Part shown: piece after piece, positions 51,465 to 63,320 of the stretch | Layout of the letters: each line of letters opens with the position of its first letter | How positions within the stretch are numbered: position 1 is the first letter of the stretch | Source of the DNA: Ptiloglossa arizonensis | Taxonomy: Eukaryota; Arthropoda; Insecta; Hymenoptera; Colletidae | DNA: 64,000 nucleotides | Assembly (NCBI RefSeq): GCF_051014685.1 | Contig: NC_135055.1 | Location: 23,767,501-23,831,500 of the forward strand | Reading direction: 5' to 3' | The notes under the pieces: generated by a model | Database searches by the model: none | What the model was told of the DNA's origin: nothing | What the model saw: only the letters and a program-made list of their open reading frames with translations | Program-made: the position numbers and the translations under genes

Positions 51465-54400
51465 ACCGCCCCGAGATAAGGACGTGATTCTTTTATTAAT
51501 TCGTGCGTTTCTTTTTTAAACGGGGATGATTCAACGCCAGCTCCGTAATAACAGATAAATGGGTTTTAACGAGCAACCAGGATTGAAATTATCATACGCG
51601 ATGAAAATTTTCCGTAATTAGGGAATTAAGCGCGCCGAGGAGATAAATTGAGGCAGATTAAGGGGGTGGAGGGTTTCGTACGGGCGAGCCGCTCCGATTA
51701 GAATCGCGCGTCCGTGGGCGATTTTTTTTCAAACTCGGCCGCTCGCGTCGATGCGTCGACGCGTCGAGTCTCGAGAAGGGGACCGTCTTGCCAAATTGTC
51801 GAAACGTTTGAAAATTTTCAACGCTTCTTCGACTCCGAACGTCCAAGAACGTAGCTCGGACGCGGAGCTTTCGGCTCTCCCGCAATCTCGTTCGGCGAGA
51901 ACTTTGACCAGGATGCACGCGAGGCTTTGTGGTCCGCTTGGAACGACGGCGTTACGATGTAGCGAATGTTGTAGCTTCGGACACTTCTGTTGCTTGTTAT
52001 TAACGGTTTGCTGCGAATCACGAGGCGTGCTGTATTTGTGTATACATCGAGTACCGCCTCTAACGGTAAACACGAGAGCAAATTCTATGGTGGGCGATAA
52101 TTAAACGCTATCGTCGGGTCGAGCGCGTTTTTCTTCTTTCGTTTCCCTCCTACCGTGCGTCGGATCGAGGAGCGAGATCCTGCTCTGCCTCTGGCCGCCC
52201 GTGTCCCCTTTTAAAACTCATATTTCGCTTAATTGGATCAAGCTCCGCGTCGATTTCCTCGTTGGACGCGAATCGGTTCCGGCAGGCGTCTTTCGAGTCC
52301 CTCCCGATCCTTTCGATCGTATTGTGCTCGAACCCCGATACGTTTCTCGCCGTTAACGCGCCAAGGGGATTCGCTGAAATCCTTGTAATTGACATTTCGA
52401 GCGATACTCGATCCTCGCGGGGCCATCTTTCCGTCTGGACGCGCGAACCCGGCGATACGTTTGCGTCGCATAAATTATTCGGGCAGTTTGCGAAGCGGAT
52501 CTCGTATTCGTCTCTAATTTATAATATAACGGACGCCTCCGTGGTACCGTTGCCTTGAAATTCAACGTACTGTTGTTCGCGTTTGACGCGCGTTTCCTTT
52601 GGACGTCCTGGTTCCGAATGTGCCCGCGATCGCGGCACCATGAATCCGAATTTCGTCGAAAGAAACTCCACGACGGTACGCTCGATTCCTCTCCAACGTT
52701 ACGCTCGATCGAGATCCTCGAAGAGGACTACCGGTTTTATTCCGGGCCAAAGGGAACCGAAGTGTTCCCACGAAGATAAAGCGAGCGACTCGGAGAGGAT
52801 AAATGGGATTCGTTCGGAACATCAACGAATGCTATCAGCGAAGATGTTCCCGTGGCAGCAGCTTCCGCGTTTCTACCTATAAAAGCTGGACCGCGTTTCG
52901 TTCGAAGCTTATCCGGCAGCGATCGTCCTCACGATTTCGACGGACGCGCGCGATGCATTTTTAAAGATTGTCCTTGCTTCCGGAAGCGAGCCGAAATTCC
53001 TTCTCGAGGACGAGTAACGTCGAAACGTCGAATGCGCGAAATTATAACCGCGTGGATATTTTTCTAGAAATCCTCTTTGCGGTTTCTAGAAATGCTCGAT
53101 GCGAACATCGAAAACCGATCGAAAGTCCAAAGAAGGACGCGCGAACAATTAAAACCGGAAGACCGGAACGCGTTCGACTCGCCCTTCGTATCGCGTGCCT
53201 CGGTTCGTCTCCCTTTGCGAAATAATTCGATACGCGGGGGCTCGAAGGACGATTCCTTCGGGAAGAGATTTTTCCGGTAAAGCCGGCGCGGCGGCTCCTC
53301 GATTGTTCGCGTTGGAACGGTGCAATGAAAGCTCGATGGTACGAACAAAAAGCCGTGAGGTAGACATAAATAAATAGGTGGTGGGTGTGGTTGGTAGGCC
53401 GCACACATGGCGTCGTGACCCGTCTCTTCTCCTCGTGAGCTCAGGGCTCGCTTAAGTTATGCCCTGGGGAATGCCGATGCTCCTGCTTCTTTCGGTGCCG
53501 TGGCCGATGTTGGCGGTTTCACGGTGCCGGTGTGCTTAGTTTCGGCTGCCTTATCGGCTTCGATCCCCCACGGTTCCAATTATTTATTCGCGAGAGAAAA
53601 AATCGGGATCGGGACGGCCGCGGCTCGTTGTTCCCGTACGGTTTCCGTTTTTACAAGATCGCCGGTACTCGGTTCGGTAAGTTCGCGAACGAGTGCTCCG
53701 AGTACTCCGGGTGTTCGAGAACACCGAGGAGCAAAACCGTACCCGGTGCTCGATGCTCGATGCTCGAAGCAGACAGCCGCGCGCGTAAAATCGTAGCTCC
53801 GTTTCCACCGTTGAATTTTTCCCAGCGGGACGATACTTTCGAGGGTCAGGTCCTGGTTAGCCGGCGCAGCCCCGACGTTTCTAAGCCAGTGTGTAACGCC
53901 GTTCATGACTTAACACGGTGCTTGGGTTCGGCTGTGCTTTGGCGGTTGAGGCTGCCGGGACAATGCCGCATTGTTTCATCGTCGTAGCTATCTAGTCGGC
54001 ACGGTAGCAGGCCCGAACGATGTTTATTATCCTCTTGTGCAACAAAACAAAATGCCCCCGGTGTTATATTATCCTCTGCTTCGTGGTCGAATCAGTTTCC
54101 CATATAAAATCCACGGACGCCGCCGTTCCGTCGTAACTTCGGAGGAAGCACGACGTTCCTCGAGAATGTCCTTGGTGCCTCGGAGTACGCGCAACCTCGC
54201 AGAAATCCTCAGAAAATCGAACGACCTACGAGGCTAAAGTTTGCGCGAACTCGCGAGAACGAACGTTTCTCGATCCGATCCTTCGACTCGCGGGCTAATT
54301 TTACGGAGGGACGTCGATATTTACAAAACGGTATCTTGCGAAACGCGTATCGGCGAGAAGCTCGGTTAAGTTAGAAATCGGCCAAGAAACGAAGAAGGGA

Positions 54401-54672
54401 TTTCGATCGGGTCTTATAAATTACAAATTCTTAATTGCTCTCTTGCACGTTCGCGTTTTCGCAATTAGCATATGTGCTAATTAAGGAAACTCCGGTATAT
54501 CTCACGCATCCTCGACGCACACGATCCTCTCCGCGAGAGAATAAAAACGGGGAAAAAAAAAACAAGAATTAGAAAAGCTTCGGAGCCCATTGTCCGAGCC
54601 GGTGAAAGCGAGCCGTTTCCAGATTTGATCTCCGATTAGCCTTGGCACGATTCGATGGAAATCAACGCGCAT

Positions 54673-54731
54673 CCCTCCTCCTTCTCCTCCTCCTCCTCCT
54701 CCTCCTCCTCCTCCTCCTCCTTCTCCTCTTC
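54673..54731. repeat. (CTC)n microsatellite
   Basis: Tandem CTC/TCC units with a few CTT interruptions. Confidence 0.95.
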
Positions 54732-55213
54732 ACCTCAGCTCACCTCACTCCTCCCCTTCCCTCTGCTTGCCTCGCCACTCAACGGTGTTTTATCTTTCGC
54801 GCGAAAACCGTGTCCGCGGGGAGGAGGGGTAGGAAGAGGGGAGGGGGCGACAAAAGTCGGGTTCGCTTCGCGGTTTTCTTATTTCCATGAAAATCGTGGC
54901 CGCCGATTCCGACGACAATGGCCATTCCGGCGTTTTAAATGCAAATCCGCGAAAGGAAAAACCGTAAGGGCATTATAATTTATATTACTACATGTGGCAG
55001 CGGCGCTTCCGGCGAGAGAGCATAGGCGCAGTTCCGGTCAGCTCGGCCTGGAGATCCTACATCGCCAGATTATGAGCCCATGCCGCTTTTACAATGGATC
55101 GTCTGCCTGACTCATACGTCAGCGGGGATAATTTTGTTTGCCGCGCTCGCTAACTGCGAAAATGAAATATATGTACGTCCAACGATCGACAGAGGGGGAA
55201 AACTGTTCGCGTA

Positions 55214-55239
55214 GCGTCGCGTCGCGTCGCGTCGCGTCG
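55214..55239. repeat. (GCGTC)n microsatellite
   Basis: About five tandem GCGTC units. Confidence 0.9.
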
Positions 55240-55484
55240 ATATTCGCGATCGGTTCGTTCAACGTTCGTACTTCCGATAGTTCGATCCAAGTCGAACGAT
55301 ACTTTCGAAGCGTTGTTTGCGAATAATTCGTAGAGACAAGGATCGCACCTCGAGCTGCCTACGATCGCTGGAAACGAATAGCGAATGATCTTCTTCCGTG
55401 AAAACAATCGCGCCGTTTCGGCGAAAAGAAATGTTCTACCGTAAACCCGAGACCGTCTTCGGTTTCCTTCGTTGGACAAAACTT

Positions 55485-55490
55485 TTTATT
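55485..55490 (-). terminator. Poly(A) signal of the secreted-protein gene
   Basis: The minus strand reads AATAAA about 110 bases after the TAG stop of the secreted-protein gene. Confidence 0.6.
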
Positions 55491-55599
55491 TCATACTTTC
55501 TTCGTTCCAAAGAACAAAGAAGCCTCCTTCTTTTACAAATTTGCTCAATCGAACGCCGGTCCTGTCTCGGAAATACGCTGAACGAGCATCGAATCGTCA

Positions 55600-56232
55600 C
55601 TAGGCTCGATCGAACGAAACAACGCGATTTCGATCTTGAACCGCAAAGTGCCCGTTCTTTATGAAGTGTACGATCTTCTGCACTGTGTTTTGGAAACGCG
55701 CAAAGTTATATCTGGCCTCCTCGGTGGTCTTCGACTTGTAAATGACGGTGGTGTAGGCGTCCGTCAATTCGGTGACCAGCCTTTGAGCTCTTCTGGCGGC
55801 TGCCTCGATGGAACCCGTCGGCGTTTCGATGCTCTGGGCAGTGCGAACGATTTCCTCTTTGACGAGGGTGACCAGTTGCTCGTCGTCCTTCTCGTTCGAC
55901 GTCCCGCTCGCGATAACTCGGAAAATCCTGCCGATGGCCTCGTCCGCTGCGCCTGAAGCACCCGAAACGCGCTCTTTCGAGCGTTTTTGGAAATCGCGAG
56001 AACTTATCCGTAACGAGATCGAGCCTCGAACATCGAGGATCGCGCACGTACGAAAGCTGCTCGATATTTATGAAAAAAATTCGAACTTGTTCGAGGTAAT
56101 GTTTCGTTCACCTGTCGTTGCTCGCGCTGTCCTCTCGATCGATCTCCATGGATCGTTCTCTCGGTGATTCTGCTGGGATCGCGAGACGCTGCAAGCTAGA
56201 AGGACGATCGCGATCGTCGCGGGCTTCGCCAT
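55600..56232 (-). CDS. Small secreted helical protein of unknown family
   Basis: Two minus-strand exons, 56112-56232 and 55600-55952, join in phase 1 (donor GACAG|GTGAAC, acceptor GGTGCTTCAG) into 157 residues ending in TAG. An alternative start five codons upstream (56247) adds MERSR. The N-terminus MAKPATIAIVLLACSVSRS is a classic signal peptide, with likely cleavage before QQNH. The mature part is charged and mostly helical: AADEAIGRIFRVI, DEQLVTLVKEEIVRTAQSIE, AAARRAQRLVTELTDAYTTV and FARFQNTVQKIVHFIKNGHF. It has no cysteine after the signal peptide and no second membrane helix. The second exon lacks any internal Met, so it is easy to miss. A TATA box and a poly(A) signal frame it. I recognise no family, so it may be a lineage-restricted secreted protein. 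Confidence 0.75.
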
Positions 56233-56284
56233 CCTCGAACGTTCCATCGGGCGAAACTGGCGGTGGCGTATCGTCCGATTTTCT

Positions 56285-56293
56285 CTTTTTATA
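56285..56293 (-). promoter_or_regulatory. TATA box of the secreted-protein gene
   Basis: The minus strand reads TATAAAAAG 38 bases upstream of the ATG at 56247 and 53 bases upstream of the ATG at 56232. Initiation about 30 bases downstream would give a leader of only about 15-30 bases, as in many strongly tissue-specific insect genes. Confidence 0.6.
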
Positions 56294-58098
56294 CGACCGG
56301 CTGTCCCTCGATCGGTGACCGTCTGCAGGGACATTATGCAAAATGCAATTTGTCGTACGGCCGGTACCGATCGTTACGGGCGATCCTGATGCGTGTCATT
56401 AAAAGGAAAAGACAGAAGGGAAAGTGGAGCAACGCGGTACGACGCAAGAAAGTATATTGTTTCGCGGGTCGCTTCGATTTTCGCGTTTCGTGGAGGGAGG
56501 ACGAGGGGAGAGGAGGAGCGTTACTCCTTTACCGGGGAAAATTGGTGCAACGTGAAAGCGTAAAAGCGGCCAACGACGCTTCGGAACGCGTCGTTCGCGA
56601 AAACTTTGCGCCGGGATGAAACATTTATCGCCTCGAGATCGTACACGGAGAACAACGAGTCGCGGAGAAGCAACGAGCGTATTTATTTTCTCGCGTTTTC
56701 AGGGTAGATCGAACGATTCGCGCGATTCTTCTCGGTAGGACAACGGAGCTCAACAGGTCGTCCGTTCCCCCTCGAAAAATGCAGAAGCAACGCCGATGCT
56801 GGTCGGCGGTAAAAGTGCGTGAACACAGGGAGGGAGTGCATCCAGCCATGATTCCTCTTCACCGATTTTTACCCCCTTCTTGTCCCCTGTACCACACTCC
56901 CCCGTTCGAACTACCGCCCGATGGCTCGCGATTAAAGCCTGCAGAGGTTTCCAGAATTCGCGTTTCGCAAAGGACGTACACTTTCACCGACGATACTATA
57001 CTTTGCGAGATATTCGGTTTCCAAAGCGGCGCGGTGCGACGTCGAAACGCTCTCGACCGTTTCTCTGTATCCGAGGTATTGCGAGCGGTTCGAGGACAAT
57101 TTCAATACCGATGGCCAAACGCTTCGAAAATTGGTACGCGTCGATCGTTCGTCGACGAGCGAATACGTCGTTCGTTTGTTCGTTCGTTCGTTCGTTCGTT
57201 CGTTCGTTCGTTCGCTTGCTCGTTGCGAGACCGTCTTCGAACAGCGTAACAAAGAACGGACGCCGAGCGTCCGCGCCTCCATGGGTTACGGACGACGCCG
57301 TTCCCCCATGGGTACGCATCGCGCGTTCGGACAGACGCACGTAGGAGGCCCGTGCACGTTAACGTGGGATGAATGGAAATACGGGTACTTGAGTAAGCTT
57401 AAATTACATTTCATTCATGCAGGAAAAGCAGACACGCGGGAGTCAGCCTTCCGGCTCGCGTTGCGCGCGTAGAAAGAGGCAGAGCGCTTCTGCGCAATAA
57501 TGGCCGGCCTATAATGTGTGTTATCCCGACATCCTGCAGCGTCTTCTTTCGCGTGCGGACTTTTCCTAGATTCAGCCCTCGGACCGGTTGCGACAGCGAG
57601 GTCGATCGAACGACGCGCACCCCGCGTTTCCCGTTCTCAGTCGCGCCTCGAAAACTTTGGAATCGCGCAATACTCGTTTCGCCGTTGGCCAACCGCTCGG
57701 AAGAACGTACTCGCGACGATAATCGTTGGTTCCCGCGCGAACAAGGTCGAAGAGTCGCGTATCGTCGAGCGGAACCTCGCGTCGAACCTGTTCGCCCGAC
57801 CCAATTCCTACGGTACCCGATCGAAACGATCCTCCTCTCGATCGGCCGTTGTCCGAAAAAGCGCGTTGTCCGGCGATTTCGGCCGACAAATCCACCGACG
57901 GAAGACGGACGAAATATCGATCTCGCGTAGCCATCGATCACGATCTTATCGGACACCCCCGGGTACACGTTGCAACCACGAGATGACGAGGAAACGCGTT
58001 GCGGACGAGCGCGGTGCGTCGTTTCACGTCCGCACGCTGGCCCGCGATCCACGATCACCGTACCGGACGGTGGGTCACAAAGCGAGAAGAAGCGAGAC
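56294..58098. other. GC-rich intergenic, no gene seen
   Basis: It contains a GTTC repeat at 57169-57214. Long open frames on both strands are repeat-driven or chance. Confidence 0.4.
57169..57214. repeat. (GTTC)n microsatellite
   Basis: About eleven GTTC units with one GTTT interruption. Confidence 0.95.
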
Positions 58099-58160
58099 GG
58101 GGCGCGGCGCGGCGCGGACTCAACGCGGACCCAACGCGGACCCGGCGCGGCGCGGCGCAG
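58099..58160. repeat. GGCGC/CGCGGACCCAA repeat
   Basis: Short GGCGC pentamers flank three CAACGCGGAC-like units. Confidence 0.8.
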
Positions 58161-60390
58161 CGCACCGATCGACTCTTTATTCTCGTATCAGCAACGGGGA
58201 ACGATGGAAACGACGTGGCCTATTATGAGCCGATCGCGTGAGACACAATGATCAATGCCAACCGGCCCGAGGACCCGCTGAATGGAGGAGAACGCTCGTT
58301 CTTTGCTCGGGATTATGGCACCGGAGAGGGCCACCGAAGATCGACAGGACCGATTACGTCCGCGATGACTTTAAGCCCCGTTTAAACGCTGCCATTCTTT
58401 TTCTCGGCCGGCTTGACCCTAGCCCTGTATCGAGGTATCCGTGCGCCGATTTTCTCATTCCCCTTTCTTTTACCGCCTCCTTTCTTCTTTCCTTTTTCTC
58501 GTGCTTTCGTTCGTTTCGCGCGACGAGTTTCTCGACTGCGCCCGTGGACCCGGAAGTCCCATACCTCGAGGAATGCGCTCGCCCGATCGTTCCCTTCGGT
58601 ACCGAGCCCTTTCGCCCTTTCGCCCTTTCGCCCTTTCGCCCTTTCGTCCTTTCGTCGTTTCGACCGCGAGCCCACCGACCCGACTATTATTTCAAAGAGT
58701 ACCAATCGGATATTAAATTGGCAATTTATCGCAGGGGTAACGGAGCTTTTTCGATCGTTTCGAGAAAAATTTCCTCCTCTCCCCGATAAAGGAGGAGAGT
58801 CAGCCGCTCGGGTAGCGCGCGTAATTACAGGACGATCGTTTTGGAGCGTAATTTAATTTCGCAAATGAGGCATCAACGATTAATATTCGTAATTTGCGCG
58901 CGTTGGATAACCGGTTATACAATACATTACGTAACAATGTAGAGAGATTTAGAAGTGAAAGGGAGGCATTAAAACGCGCAACGTTCCAGGGGTACCAGAA
59001 ACGGGCTTTTGCCGAGTCCGTTCGAAATAGCGGGACAGGAAGACGAAATTCGGCACGGGTTTCGGCGGTTCCGTCTATTCGAGACAAAAAATCGTGAACC
59101 TTTCGCTCGGGGAAAAAAACTAGCCGTGAAGTTGGTAAAATTGTTCGCTCCCTTCCACCGGGCCGCGAGCGAATTCGTCGTCGTTGTTCGAAGCAAGACC
59201 GTCGAATTTTCCTCGTAAATGGTAACGAAAACGATCGGCGCGACGTAATTGACGCGACACGGTGCGGCGCGTCGATCGAAAGGAGGATCCGCAATCTTGA
59301 TCACGATACGGAAAAGAGCTCCTACAATTGGAATCGCGGTACAGAAAACGGTTCTTCGAGGCAGGTGTACAAAACCGTAGGATTAAGTCCGCCGATCGAT
59401 TTGTCGCCTGATTTCTCTTTACGGAGCTGAGTCACCGGACTTTTTTGCTTCCTTCACGGTGAATCGAAAGCAGGTACGATTTCCTAGACGCAGAAATCTT
59501 TGTTCTCCCACGAAACAGGAGCAAACGCGCGGGTTCTCAACGATCGATATTCGCGGCGTACTCGAGCCACGATTCGATCGATTAATTTCCGTTTCGTTTT
59601 TCGGATAAAAGGGACGCTCCAACCGATACGATTTCGCGCGGTAAGTTCGCTCGCTCGACGAACGACGATTCGTTAAAAATCGTGCATCCCCGCGGGTCTT
59701 TTTCTTTCGGTTAAGAACGATCGAACGCTCCTCGGTGCGCTCCTTCGGATACCTTTCGTTTTTTACCGATCGAGAAAAACCAACGCTACGATTTCTAAAC
59801 GTTATCTCGCGGATAAACGCAAGAAACAAACGACAGAGTCACGTAAATTTGCTTAATCCGACGGCTGCACCACCTTCCACGGCCATCCTTCATCTCGCGT
59901 ATAGGCCGACTCTCTTAGGAGTCTAGTCAAACCAGTGTAACACGAAGAACGAACGCAAAAAGTACAACCATTGTTACTAGTTCCTGTTACCAGGTACCGG
60001 CACAATGCCACTGCACGCTTCCTTTGCAACCGTGAAAAATAATCCGGCTTTGTCTATGATGTGCACCACAATGCGCCGCTCGTGCAGACTATCGCATGGT
60101 CTCGGTTGAAATGCATTTTCAGGGTGAAGTAGCGTCCCTAAAAGCGCCTCGTTCGACAAATGACACGTGTACGAGTTCCACGTTGAATCGTACGGGAACG
60201 AACTACGCTCGATATTTTTATTCGTTCGCGTATTTGTTCGTTCCGAACGTTCCGTTATGTATCTACGTCGAAAGGAAAACCGAGCCAGCGAAACAATGAA
60301 AGAGATACCCGAGTGTATCGATAAAAGAGTCGCTGTCCGACTTCCTTCTCGTTGCGATGGAAGAAACCGCAACGCCCGGTGGGCGCAAAA
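58161..60390. other. GC-rich intergenic with one small open frame
   Basis: A 45-codon frame at 58248-58385 begins MINANRPEDPLNGGERSFF, is discussed under findings and is not called as a gene. A CCCTTTCG octamer repeat lies at 58606-58661. A less repetitive island lies at about 59,960-60,130. Nothing else is supported. Confidence 0.35.
58606..58661. repeat. (CCCTTTCG)n octamer repeat
   Basis: About six tandem copies, the last ones with a C-to-T change. Confidence 0.9.
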
Positions 60391-60412
60391 GAGAGAGAGA
60401 GAGAGAGAGAGA
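60391..60412. repeat. (GA)n microsatellite
   Basis: Eleven GA units. Confidence 0.95.
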
Positions 60413-60696
60413 AAAAAACGACTGCGAAAAACGGCGGTCTCGGAAACCAGTCGAAGCGAGGACGCGTATACGCGCATACATCAATTTATGTCAGGGCTAA
60501 TAACAAGGAGTCGAATAGATAAGACCAGAAGCCGCATTGAAAAGCTTTTATTTAATCCGTCGAGCCGGTCCGTTTACGAGGCAATTCAGGGGCGAATTAC
60601 GGGCGTGTGTACGGGGATTAATCACCGACGGTAACGCGGTGCTCCATAGACGGGGTACAGAGATACAGACACGCTCCCGTGAATCCATGCGCGCCC

Positions 60697-60751
60697 GTGC
60701 CCTCGCCCTCGCCCTCGCCCTCGCCCTCGCCCGCGCCCGCGCCCGCGCCCG
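60697..60751. repeat. (CCCTCG)n / (CCCGCG)n repeat
   Basis: Two adjoining hexamer arrays that differ at one base, so one probably arose from the other. Confidence 0.9.
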
Positions 60752-61979
60752 CGTTCGCGCTCGCTCGGGCAGACGGACAAGATGCAAGACACCGGGAGAC
60801 ACAACGTCGTGTCCGTGTTCAGCGACACCGCAATTTCGCGCCAGTGGTCGACGCACTTACGCGGCTCGTACATTGATCGACCTAATTCTACGATTTGTCA
60901 CGCCTCTTGTTCCACACCTAGCTTTCACTGCTATACATCAGGGGGGAGAGGGAGGCGGTGCGGACACCGAGTTATTACCCGGTGGTTTTTACCCGACCCG
61001 GAAACAACGAAAACGAGAGAAGCGATCGAACGACGCGGCGGCTCGGAAAAAATACATCGATCTCGATCGTTCGGGAAACGCGAGAATTTTGAAAGCGGTG
61101 CCGCGGAGGGAGCCGCCGAACGGAAGTTGCTCGCTCCGATCGTTCCGGAACGCGTCGAAACTATCGCCGATAGCGCGACAGCGCGGCGACCGTTCCGCGG
61201 TGTAAATGATTTTTTTATCGAAAGGAAAGAAAGAGGTCCGTGACCGTTCCTTCTCCGGGCGATAACAACACGGAACGTTCGACCGCGGAACGAGAGAGAA
61301 ACAGCGGCAGTAAAGTAGCGGCGACAAGCATTAAGGTGTCGTAAAAGCGATAATTCAGCGGCTTTATCAAGCGCGGCCGAACACGGTCGCGCACTGTCTT
61401 TACGATCGATCGATATTAATACCCATTGTTAAAAACAAGCGGCGATATCGATCGACGAGCCCGAACACAAATTGCCGGGACGCCGACCGTTCCCGCGTTT
61501 CGATTCGAATTAATACAGCGTCACGGTTTATCGTCCGTTGGACGGTTCTGCGATCGAGACTCGCGCGAGATCTTTCGACGACTTTCCGAACGCGTCTTTC
61601 TCTTTTGCGCTTGAACTCGCGTTCGAATCGGTACGTTCGGCATTGGAATATTTGCGTAACGGCTAATCGGGGATCGAGTTCTCGAGGCGTCGAGGCGTCG
61701 ACGTATTCGGTGCTCGAGGTACCGTAATATTCGACGGAGTTCGCGAACCTTTGCTACGTCCTTTCTTCTCCTCGATGGTATTTACGAGGTAACGTTATTT
61801 CCTTTATCTCCGTTACGAAGCAAGCCCGAATTTCTGCGTTCCAGCGCCGCGAAGGAACACGCGCTGACACGGACATCGTCCACGCCGAGTTATCTGTGTC
61901 GACTCCGAGTTCTCCGAGCATCGATACAGCCCGATAGTTCAGCTCTGATTCGCAGTGGTTCTCGGCGGGCGCACCGGCC

Positions 61980-62027
61980 GCGGCGGTGCAGCGACGGTGC
62001 AGCGGCGGTGCAGCGGCGGTGCAGCGG
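61980..62027. repeat. 11-base tandem repeat GCGGCGGTGCA
   Basis: About four copies with single-base changes. Confidence 0.85.
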
Positions 62028-63271
62028 CACTGCAGGAGGCTGCGATATACTTTCTCTTAATTTATAATACAAAGACGATCGATAAAAGCGCCGTGTTAGA
62101 CCGGAGGATACAAATGTCGCGTTTCCAGTTTGCGATACGTTTTCTCGCTTATCGAAAGGGAGAGTGGAATCCGGCAACGAGCAATTTTCGTCGCGTTTAC
62201 GGCGTTACGGCTCGCGCAACGTTCGTTTTCGATCATTTTCGAACGGCGTCTCGCAGGACCGGTGATCGTTGGTGATCGTTGGTGATCGCTGCATGGCATC
62301 GGTGGGCTTCCTAGGCCAACGGTTTTGTCGATCGTCGCGGCAGCGGTCGCCGCACCGTGCTCTCGCGCACACCGGAATGCACGCAAGAAAGTGGCGAGAT
62401 GAAAGCCGAGGACGCCCGATTCCGATGGGCACAGGAAGAAGCCCGGCCACGGGATTACGTGGACGCTGGAACGGTCCGAGTGGTTCTCCGTCGGCGGAAA
62501 AATTAACCGGATTCCAAAGAAATTATCGACAGAGCTTCTTGCGGAAGTTTCGCGGACGACGGCAAAGTAAATATCCCCCGTCCGCGATCGAGAGGAAAAA
62601 CCGAGCGATTTTTCTTAGCCGCTTCCTGTCTACCAAAAACAGGACGGTCGCTCGACGGTTCTCGATTTTTGCGCCCGTTCTTGTCGTCGAGCTGCCACGG
62701 AAATAAAATTGAGCGCGTTACGAGTCGCGTCGCAACGATTATTGCACTCGGAGGGATCGAAGCAGCATCGAGTGGAACTTTCGGAAACAGGCGTGCACGA
62801 GATATCGTACAAGGACGTTGCTCGAGGCCGTTTATTTTTTTCCCATTTTTTTTCATTCCCGAACGAGCAAATACTCACGGAAGGCGGCGTACATCCGTCG
62901 ATTCGATCGATTTACCGTCGAAGCGGCGTATCGGTCTCGAAGAAGCGACGAGAAGAGGCTGGCCGCGGACGGCCTTTAAGATCTCGAGATCCTTTATACC
63001 GTGTTTCCGGTCGCGCGGGGGCCGCACGTGACTCCGATACTCTTCGCTTCACCTCGCAGCTACCTGTCCCAATTTAATCTATCCCGAAGTTCTCGGTGGT
63101 GGCGATTACCGAGTCACGACCGCAAGCCGTGGCTCGTCCGCGCGTGTAAATAATACACATGCGAGAGAATGCTAATACCGATATTACGCCGGCTCATAGT
63201 AGCGCCCCGAATTATCTCCGCCCGACGAGGATCTCGCACCTGAAATCGCTTTCGGTCTCCCCGCGTGTTGC

Positions 63272-63320
63272 GTGATTCGTGATTCGTGATTCGTGATTCG
63301 TGATTCGTGATTCGTGATTC
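63272..63320. repeat. (GTGATTC)n heptamer repeat
   Basis: Seven exact tandem copies. Confidence 0.95.

Larger units (their letters stand above)
50106..54672. other. GC-rich intergenic with minisatellites, no gene seen
   Basis: It holds a CT repeat (50809-50844), a 14-base tandem repeat (51405-51464) and a TATAAAAG string at about 52877 with no gene after it. Less repetitive islands, for example 53,400-53,560 and 53,870-54,120, could be regulatory, but I cannot show it. Confidence 0.4.
54732..55599. other. GC-rich intergenic and 3' flank of the secreted-protein gene
   Basis: It holds a GCGTC pentamer repeat at 55214-55239 and the minus-strand poly(A) signal at 55485-55490. Nothing else is supported. 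Confidence 0.45.

Noticed and set aside
52877..52885. TATAAAAG string with possible promoter role
   Set aside because: Frames downstream are short or lack any signal, intron or family likeness, so no gene can be tied to it.
48850..60075. Repeated ACAATG/CATTGT (SOX-like) hexamers in the desert
   Set aside because: The count I made is close to what chance would give for a hexamer over this length, so no enrichment can be claimed.
59977..60477. 166-codon minus-strand frame
   Set aside because: It includes a poly-Ser/Leu stretch from the GA repeat, and the opposite strand is equally open. There is no independent support.
63272..63320. Heptamer array as a possible CRISPR or telomere repeat
   Set aside because: Units are contiguous with no spacers, so it is not CRISPR, and GTGATTC is not an insect telomere unit (TTAGG).
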